Assembly (NCBI GenBank): GCA_001887945.1
Contig: LDOQ01000212.1
Location: 186,001-250,000 of the forward strand
From: Spraguea lophii
Lineage: Eukaryota > Microsporidia > Spragueidae
Reading direction: 5' to 3'
DNA: 64,000 bases
The notes beneath the pieces were generated by a model. That model was given only the letters and a program-made list of their open reading frames with translations, searched no databases and was not told where the DNA came from. Below, in pieces: positions 58,863 through 64,000 of the stretch. The first letter of the stretch is position 1. Each line of letters opens with the position of its first letter. The position numbers and the translations under genes are program-made.

Positions 58863-60119
58863 ATGGATAGTTACTTTGTATTATGTTTTCTATCTCTTTT
58901 TATATTGGTATTTGGATTGGTTAGTAATTTTGTGAAGGAAAGATTGTTTATTTCAGAGCCTATTGTGTCTATTCTCTTTGGAATGTTTTTGGGAGAAAAT
59001 GGAATTGATTTGGACGTAAAACATTTTGCAACAAAGTATACTTTATACACTTTTGCAAAGGTAGTATTGTGCATACAAACTATGACTGCTGCAATGTCGT
59101 TACCACATGGATATGTAATGAGAAATATAAAATCTTTGGTGGTTTTAATATTTTTTGTTGCTATGTTGAAATATATTATATCATTCACAATTGTATATAT
59201 ATTTACTGGATTTGATGTTAAAATTTCTTTTGCGATAGCTGCATGTCTTACACCAACTGATCCTATTCTTTCTAGTTCTATTGTGAAAAGTAAATTTGCA
59301 GATGAGAATGTACCTGTAAGATTAAGACATCTTTTATCTGCTGAAAGTGGATTGAATGATGGTATAGGATTAGCATTGTTATTCTTCCCGTTTATATTTC
59401 AAGGTAATATATTGTTAAATATCAAAACATACGTATTCCATATTCTTATTTACAAATGTATTTTTGCTGCTATTTTAGGAATTTTAATAGGATATATTTC
59501 CAGAAAGGCATTGAAATATTGTTATTCCAATGATTTGGTAGGTATAGAATCATTTTTAATTTATGGAATAGCTCTAACATTCTTTGTTCTTGGTTTGATG
59601 GAAGTTTTAGGTATCAGTGAACTTATAGGAATATTTTTTACAGGAACATTATTTGCATATGATGAATGGTTTGTATTAGAAACAAGAGAATCAAGATTGC
59701 AAGAGGTCACTGATACACTTTTCAGTTCTTCTTTTTTTGTATTCTTCGGAGCGAACATTAATTTTTCAAAAATATCATTACGATATCTTATATCCGCTAT
59801 TTTAATTTTATTACTCAGAAGAATTATTCCAATTCTCCTATTTTATAAATTAATTCCTCAAATACACAATAAAAAAGAAGCATTATTTATAGGATGGTTT
59901 GGACCTATAGGAGTAGGTGCACTTTTCTATTCTCTATTTATAGATAGAATACACAATACGAATACTATAGATTATGTATCTGTTATAGTATTAACCAGTA
60001 CTATAGCACATGGACTAACAATACCATTGATCAAACTAAGTTACAAACACGATCGCACATTCTTTCATAATAATATACCAACAAGAATTTACACTGTGAG
60101 TAATGATAGTGGAATATAA
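58863..60119 (+). CDS. NHA1: Na+/H+ antiporter (CPA1 family, fungal Nha1-like)
   Basis: The start is the ATG at 58863 (MDSYFVL), giving 418 residues. About twelve membrane helices. Family motifs are SEPIVSILFGMFLGE, AACLTPTDPIL (TPTDP, ion-binding Asp) and LSAESGLNDGIGLAL (ESGLNDG, second Asp), plus GWFGPIGVGALFY in the last helices. The enzyme exchanges Na+ or K+ for H+ at the plasma membrane. It lacks the long hydrophilic tail of yeast Nha1 and ends soon after the last helix. All transport residues are present. No C/G start motif is seen. Confidence 0.88.
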   Translation: MDSYFVLCFLSLFILVFGLVSNFVKERLFISEPIVSILFGMFLGENGIDLDVKHFATKYTLYTFAKVVLCIQTMTAAMSLPHGYVMRNIKSLVVLIFFVAMLKYIISFTIVYIFTGFDVKISFAIAACLTPTDPILSSSIVKSKFADENVPVRLRHLLSAESGLNDGIGLALLFFPFIFQGNILLNIKTYVFHILIYKCIFAAILGILIGYISRKALKYCYSNDLVGIESFLIYGIALTFFVLGLMEVLGISELIGIFFTGTLFAYDEWFVLETRESRLQEVTDTLFSSSFFVFFGANINFSKISLRYLISAILILLLRRIIPILLFYKLIPQIHNKKEALFIGWFGPIGVGALFYSLFIDRIHNTNTIDYVSVIVLTSTIAHGLTIPLIKLSYKHDRTFFHNNIPTRIYTVSNDSGI

Positions 60120-60166
60120 AATTATAATAGAAACAATAAAATATATATTTTAAAAATTTTATCCTT

Positions 60167-60295
60167 ATGAATTTAGAGAAACAGAATATCACAGAACTTA
60201 TAAGAAAATTAAAAGAATTGGTAAAATATGAAGAAGAAAAAGAAGAATGGTCGCAAAATTCAAAAGCATATTTAAAGAAATACGGTCATCTGTAA
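60167..60295 (+). CDS. Tiny charged helical ORF, 42 codons
   Basis: ATG at 60167 with ATCC shortly before it, as in several conserved genes here. The product is Lys/Glu-rich, helical (ITELIRKLKELVKYEEEK) and ends KKYGHL. It begins 47 bases after the antiporter stop on the same strand. Composition is unlike the surrounding AT spacer. It may be a real small subunit; I recognise no family. Confidence 0.4.
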   Translation: MNLEKQNITELIRKLKELVKYEEEKEEWSQNSKAYLKKYGHL

Positions 60296-61313
60296 AAATA
60301 ATTTAAAATAAAATATTGTATTTTTTATATTTCAATATAATTTATATTTCTTTCTTAGAATAATTGTTCTAATAGTAATATTTTAAAATGGTTGTGTAAT
60401 CTAATATAATAAAAAACACATCTAACTTAGAAATAAATAATAATTATTACTATTATATCATAATAAATATTGTTATTAAAGGAAACAATATAAATAATTA
60501 TTTTCTATACTTTTAAAAGAGAACACTGATTAAAAATATTGTAAATATAAATTTTTATTCTGTAATATATCTCCAAATGATAAAAAATTTATATATCAAG
60601 AAAAGCAATATAATCTCCTACATTGAATAAGTATTATACCAGAAGAATTATTATCAAACCTCTTTATTAACTAAAGTTCATTCATCATTTGAATATGAAA
60701 ATTTAATACTTTAGTTTAACATTCGGGAAGATAAAGAACCTTAAGGATACTCAAATAGATACTTAATAAATATAAGCTAACGTGTTTCAACAAATAAAAT
60801 TCAAAATTAAATTGAGATGCATCTATTCATTTACTTTCTCTTCGGTGAAAATTTAATTAAAATCGTTTTTTTGTTTTGTCTTTGAAGAATAAACAACTAG
60901 TTCTGGAACAAATATCTTTCTCTATGGAATATGTTAAATAACCAATCAACCCTATAATTAACCGTTCTAAAAAATTTAATTTGATTATTTTGTTATTTGT
61001 TTTTATTTATTGAATAATTTTTCTTACTAAATAATATCTTCGTGATTAAAAACATTATAAACGCAGTATTTTACGAATACTTTTTTGTTATTATAAGAAT
61101 TTTACCAAATAGAATATAATTTTTTGTATAATATTTATCAAATAAATTATATGGCCTATTTCTATGTTTTAGTTAACTATGTTTATCATTATATGTTATT
61201 TTCTATACACCTTAATATCATATTTTTCTTATCAAAACCCCTTTTATCTTTTTTTTTATTTAAACAAATTGCAAACAAAGACTTTTTTTTATTTTTTTAA
61301 CCCTTCAATTCTT
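60296..61313. other. 1-kb gap before the TBP gene
   Basis: No gene supported. Pyrimidine-rich strings near 61245-61300 precede the TBP start. The region 61179-61313 is open in the TBP frame but reads as hydrophobic AT spacer and is not part of the protein. Confidence 0.4.
61301..61303 (+). promoter_or_regulatory. CCC start-proximal motif of TBP
   Basis: AACCCTTCAATTCTT precedes the ATG at 61314; together with the family alignment it fixes the start there and not 135 bases upstream. Confidence 0.5.
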
Positions 61314-61922
61314 ATGGATACACCAAGTTTATCGTATGAAAGAAACACGCCAAACAGTACAAATACAGATGTTACATCTTCAGGAATAGTGCCAATCATA
61401 CAGAATGTAGTAGCAACAGTAAATCTCGGTTGTAAATTGGATCTGAAAGCTATAGCACTGAGAGCTCGTAACGCAGAATATAATCCTAAAAGATTTGCAG
61501 CAGTTGTTATGCGTATTAAAGATCCAAAAACAACCGCTTTAATTTTTGCATCTGGAAAGATGGTTGTTACTGGAGCACGAAGCGAAGAATCTTCAAAAAA
61601 AGCTTCACAAAAATATTCTAGAATTATACAAAAATTGGGATTTGATGCTCGCTTTTCAGAATTTAAAATACAAAATATCGTTAGTAGTTGTGATGCAAAA
61701 TTTAATGTAAGATTGGAAGGATTGGCATTTTCACATTCCAATTACTGCTCATACGAACCAGAGCTTTTTCCTGGTTTAATATATCGAATGGTTAAACCCA
61801 AAATTGTTCTTCTTATTTTTGTTTCTGGGAAGGTAGTTCTTACGGGAGCTAAACTCAGAGATGAAATTTACCAGGCTTTTGATAATATCTATCCTGTCCT
61901 TACACAGCATAGAAAGTTGTAA
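61314..61922 (+). CDS. SPT15: TATA-box-binding protein
   Basis: About 202 residues from the ATG at 61314. A ~22-residue N-terminal tail precedes the saddle, made of two pseudo-repeats: [18 protein letters not shown] with [13 protein letters not shown] and [13 protein letters not shown], then [17 protein letters not shown] with [13 protein letters not shown] and [14 protein letters not shown]. The two pairs of DNA-intercalating Phe positions are in place (FAAVV and LIFAS; FPGLI and LIFVS). TBP nucleates Pol I, II and III initiation. An upstream in-frame ATG at 61179 would add 45 hydrophobic residues that no TBP has. The call is certain. Confidence 0.95.
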   Translation: MDTPSLSYERNTPNSTNTDVTSSGIVPIIQNVVATVNLGCKLDLKAIALRARNAEYNPKRFAAVVMRIKDPKTTALIFASGKMVVTGARSEESSKKASQKYSRIIQKLGFDARFSEFKIQNIVSSCDAKFNVRLEGLAFSHSNYCSYEPELFPGLIYRMVKPKIVLLIFVSGKVVLTGAKLRDEIYQAFDNIYPVLTQHRKL

Positions 61923-62017
61923 GCTATTTATAATAAAAGATCTTCAATACGTTATTTTTATTTTTTAAAATTATTTTTATAATAAAATTTATTTTCCTGT
62001 ACGCTTCCGAACATTTT

Positions 62018-62410
62018 TTAATTGCATACTTTAATACTTGGAAGAGCATTACTCCTTTGATCAATTTCTACGATTTTCATTATGCTATTTCTCTCAGCAT
62101 CAAAATATATTGGATATATTCCTAAAAACATTTCATCTTTAATTTCTATAGAATCTCCTTCTTTTATACACAAAATATAAAATTCTACTAAACACGTAAC
62201 TATAGGTAATGCATCTCCCATCTTCAATTTGAAATTTTTATCAAATCCCAATATATTATAATACAAAATAAATCCCTGGCTTTTAAAAGAATATCTTAAT
62301 AAAAACTTCTGTAAATATTCATCCAATCCACATTCAATGTCTTTTAAATATTTGGGAGATATTTTTATTTTTACTTCTGCTTCAAAAGATTTAAAAATAT
62401 ATTTGGACAT
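62018..62410 (-). CDS. Possible RNA polymerase I stalk subunit Rpa43-like
   Basis: The start at 62410 (MSKYIFKSFE) is chosen because the 44 codons before it are spacer-like and repeat-derived. About 130 residues. The first ~85 (VKIKISPKYL, then LLRYSFKSQGFILYYNIL) resemble the N-terminal Rpb7/Rpa43 fold, where a beta strand, an arginine in LLRY and a GFILYY strand recur. The remainder could be the shortened OB part. The Rpb7/Rpc25 family is close; Rpa43 is preferred for the LLRY..GxxLxY pattern. Only a pattern match, so modest confidence. Confidence 0.45.
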   Translation of the reverse strand: MSKYIFKSFEAEVKIKISPKYLKDIECGLDEYLQKFLLRYSFKSQGFILYYNILGFDKNFKLKMGDALPIVTCLVEFYILCIKEGDSIEIKDEMFLGIYPIYFDAERNSIMKIVEIDQRSNALPSIKVCN

Positions 62411-62454
62411 AAGGATGAAAAAAATATTAAACTTGTAATAAAACTTAAAAATGA

Positions 62455-62620
62455 AAATAATACAAAAACAATAGTTTTTAAATGTGGATATAATACAAAA
62501 ATAATAGTTTTCAAACGTGGATATAATAAATATAATATTCAAATAACAATATTAAATCTATAATGAAGTTATAATACAAAAATAATACAAAAATAATAGT
62601 TTTTAAAAGGAATAATGTAA
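62455..62620. repeat. Short AT-rich tandem repeats
   Basis: Units of ATAATACAAAAA(C/T)AATAG with TTTTAAA.GTGGAT recur with about 44-bp spacing at about 62456, 62500 and again in shorter form near 62570-62600. Confidence 0.6.
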
Positions 62621-62946
62621 ATTTCTTTTATAATTAAAGAAAGAAATAAAATTATCTGGGACCAAGAATGAAAACAATAAAGAATATAAATAAAATATTA
62701 TCTTTCTCTAATAACCATTCTTATATAACACTTATAATTAAAATCTAATTAAAAAAATACAATTATTAGGTATAATAATACAAATATTTTATTTGTATAA
62801 TTAATTAAATTAAAAAGATTATAATCTAAGATAAAATACTTTATATCTTTTATTGAAATATTGATTTCTTAGAATAAAAATCCTTTTGATCATAATTTGT
62901 TTATTTAATTTCTACAAACAAATAATTATAAATATTTTTATGCCCT

Positions 62947-64000
62947 ATGGAACAGAGTTTAAGTATTTTACCAAACATTGAAACAATTCTTATGGGAGAT
63001 GAATATGAACATGGTTTGGAGTGGATATTAAACAATGTTGATATTGCTGGTGCACATATAAATGTAGAAACTTTAGAAGCTTTACCTAAATCTGATACTG
63101 TTTATAAGTGTTTGTCGCAAATATATTTTCAGCGGAAAATTTATCAGAAATCTATTGAGAATGCATTGAATTGTAATTTTAGGATGGAAGATGATTTTTA
63201 TAGTAAATCTATCCATTTTCATATGATAGAAAGATATCTGAATGGTGATGATAATCCTAAGCTGGTTGATTATGTGGAAAAGTTATCAAAGGATATTTTT
63301 TCTGTTGGATTTTTAATAGATTCTGGTCAATTTGATCTTTTACAACAAACTCTTGGGCCAATGGAATTTTTGGGTGTATTAGAATATTTGGATAAGAAGA
63401 AAGGATATGAATTATTATTAAAATATGATATTGTAATGGATAAAAAGTTTGTTAGAACATATGGTGATGCTTTGATATTTTCAGGTCAAATAGATAAGAT
63501 AGAACATCTTTTGAATGAATTGGAACTTAATCTGGCATATGATTTATGTTTTTATTTATCAGAAACACATGGTTCAATAGCCAAGGGAATATTTACAAAA
63601 AATGAGAATTTCAACAAAATCCTAACAGGTACTTTTAAATCAGAAATATTACTTAAAAAATTAATAGAAAATACCACTGGAGATTATGTTTATTTACAGC
63701 AGTTTGCGAAGGCTGGTGGAAAAGGAACATTATCTAATCTTTGTTTACCTCTTGCAAATACTATTATGCATATCGGTTCAACAAATGACACATTTATGAG
63801 AACAAATGTTGAATTTTTTACACAAAATAGAGGATGGTTGAAATTTATATCTCATGCACTAATAGGTGGTATTCATTATTCTAATGAAAAAATAATGGAT
63901 GTACTTGAGAACTTTTTCCCGACTGAGAAAGATTCTAGTAATGGTGGTGCTCTTTTTGCATTAGGTTTGGCTAAAGCAAGTACTGATACAAAAGAATTCA
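62947..64000 (+). CDS. RPN2: 26S proteasome regulatory subunit Rpn2 (5' part, cut by window edge)
   Basis: The frame opens at an ATG preceded directly by CCC and runs off the window after 351 codons. Residues about 55-100 match the Rpn2/PSMD1 N-terminal helices (YKCLSQIYFQRKIYQKSIENA). Residues about 280-350 match the start of the proteasome/cyclosome repeats (TIMHIGSTNDTFMRTNVEFF, then ISHALIGGIHYSNEKIMD and GGALFALGLAKAS). Rpn2 is a scaffold of the proteasome base, binding Rpn1 and Rpn13. The C-terminal half lies outside. Confidence 0.88.
   Translation, partial: MEQSLSILPNIETILMGDEYEHGLEWILNNVDIAGAHINVETLEALPKSDTVYKCLSQIYFQRKIYQKSIENALNCNFRMEDDFYSKSIHFHMIERYLNGDDNPKLVDYVEKLSKDIFSVGFLIDSGQFDLLQQTLGPMEFLGVLEYLDKKKGYELLLKYDIVMDKKFVRTYGDALIFSGQIDKIEHLLNELELNLAYDLCFYLSETHGSIAKGIFTKNENFNKILTGTFKSEILLKKLIENTTGDYVYLQQFAKAGGKGTLSNLCLPLANTIMHIGSTNDTFMRTNVEFFTQNRGWLKFISHALIGGIHYSNEKIMDVLENFFPTEKDSSNGGALFALGLAKASTDTKEF

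Noticed and set aside
61179..61313. 45-residue N-terminal extension of TBP with a membrane-like helix
   Set aside because: No TBP has it; the CCC motif and family alignment support the ATG at 61314.
62411..62542. 44-residue hydrophobic leader of the Rpa43-like protein
   Set aside because: It consists of translated short tandem repeat DNA (FENYYFCIIS, FKNYCFCIIF); the internal ATG begins the conserved part.
1..64000. CRISPR array, rRNA genes, bacterial operons or viral genes
   Set aside because: No regularly spaced direct repeats, no conserved rRNA blocks and no bacterial ribosome-binding pattern were seen; all recognised genes are eukaryotic.
1..64000. Spliceosomal introns in the recognised genes
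   Set aside because: Each conserved protein reads through from start to stop without gaps; I found no need for splice sites.

Overview
This is a very AT-rich, gene-dense eukaryotic segment that reads as microsporidian. Every recognisable gene is intronless. Conserved proteins are short for their families. Intergenic spaces are short apart from a few 0.5-1.9 kb gaps. Many conserved genes carry a CCC or GGG triplet within about 15 bases of the start codon, a known microsporidian promoter signature. Among them are a TATA-binding protein, Rpn2, MCM5, Pescadillo, a GCN20-type ABCF protein, an eS10 ribosomal protein and threonyl-tRNA synthetase. I cannot name the species.

Layout. 1-9 kb: a secreted-type leucine-rich-repeat (LRR) protein and two paralogous membrane-anchored protein kinases, the second frameshifted near its C-terminus. 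9.7-10.7 kb: a GC-rich, tRNA-headed SINE-like retroposon with a poly(A) tail and a 14-bp target-site duplication, inserted into an older, decayed copy of the same family. 11-22 kb: an Asn-rich protein with a possible TAF12-like histone fold, a Chl1/DDX11-type helicase, an ER-type Hsp70, a tRNA m3C methyltransferase (METTL2/6/8 type) and a Cdc7 kinase. 22-31 kb: a Tps2-like trehalose-phosphatase with an eroded synthase domain, Pescadillo, GCN20-like ABCF, a small orphan, eS10 and a RhoGAP. 31-41 kb: an acyltransferase, a decayed LRR-family relic, a triple-RRM protein, a homeodomain protein, a small ORF beside a long palindrome, a YL1_C (INO80C/Ies6-like) protein and MCM5. 41-48 kb: a small coiled-coil ORF, an AIG1/ADTRP-like membrane protein, a glycerophosphodiesterase, a ZPR1-type zinc protein and ThrRS. 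48-57 kb: lineage-specific secreted or membrane proteins (an orphan, a second LRR protein, a repeat-bearing orphan). 57-64 kb: a LisH/LUFS-type WD protein, a Na+/H+ antiporter, a tiny ORF, TBP, a possible Pol I Rpa43 subunit and the 5' part of RPN2, cut by the window edge.

Housekeeping genes for chromatin, transcription, replication and translation lie between islands of fast-evolving secreted or membrane-anchored genes. Those island genes lack the C/G-triplet start motif and tend to lie beside relics. The retroposon family has at least five further decayed copies in the intergenic gaps. It is the best candidate for something undescribed here.
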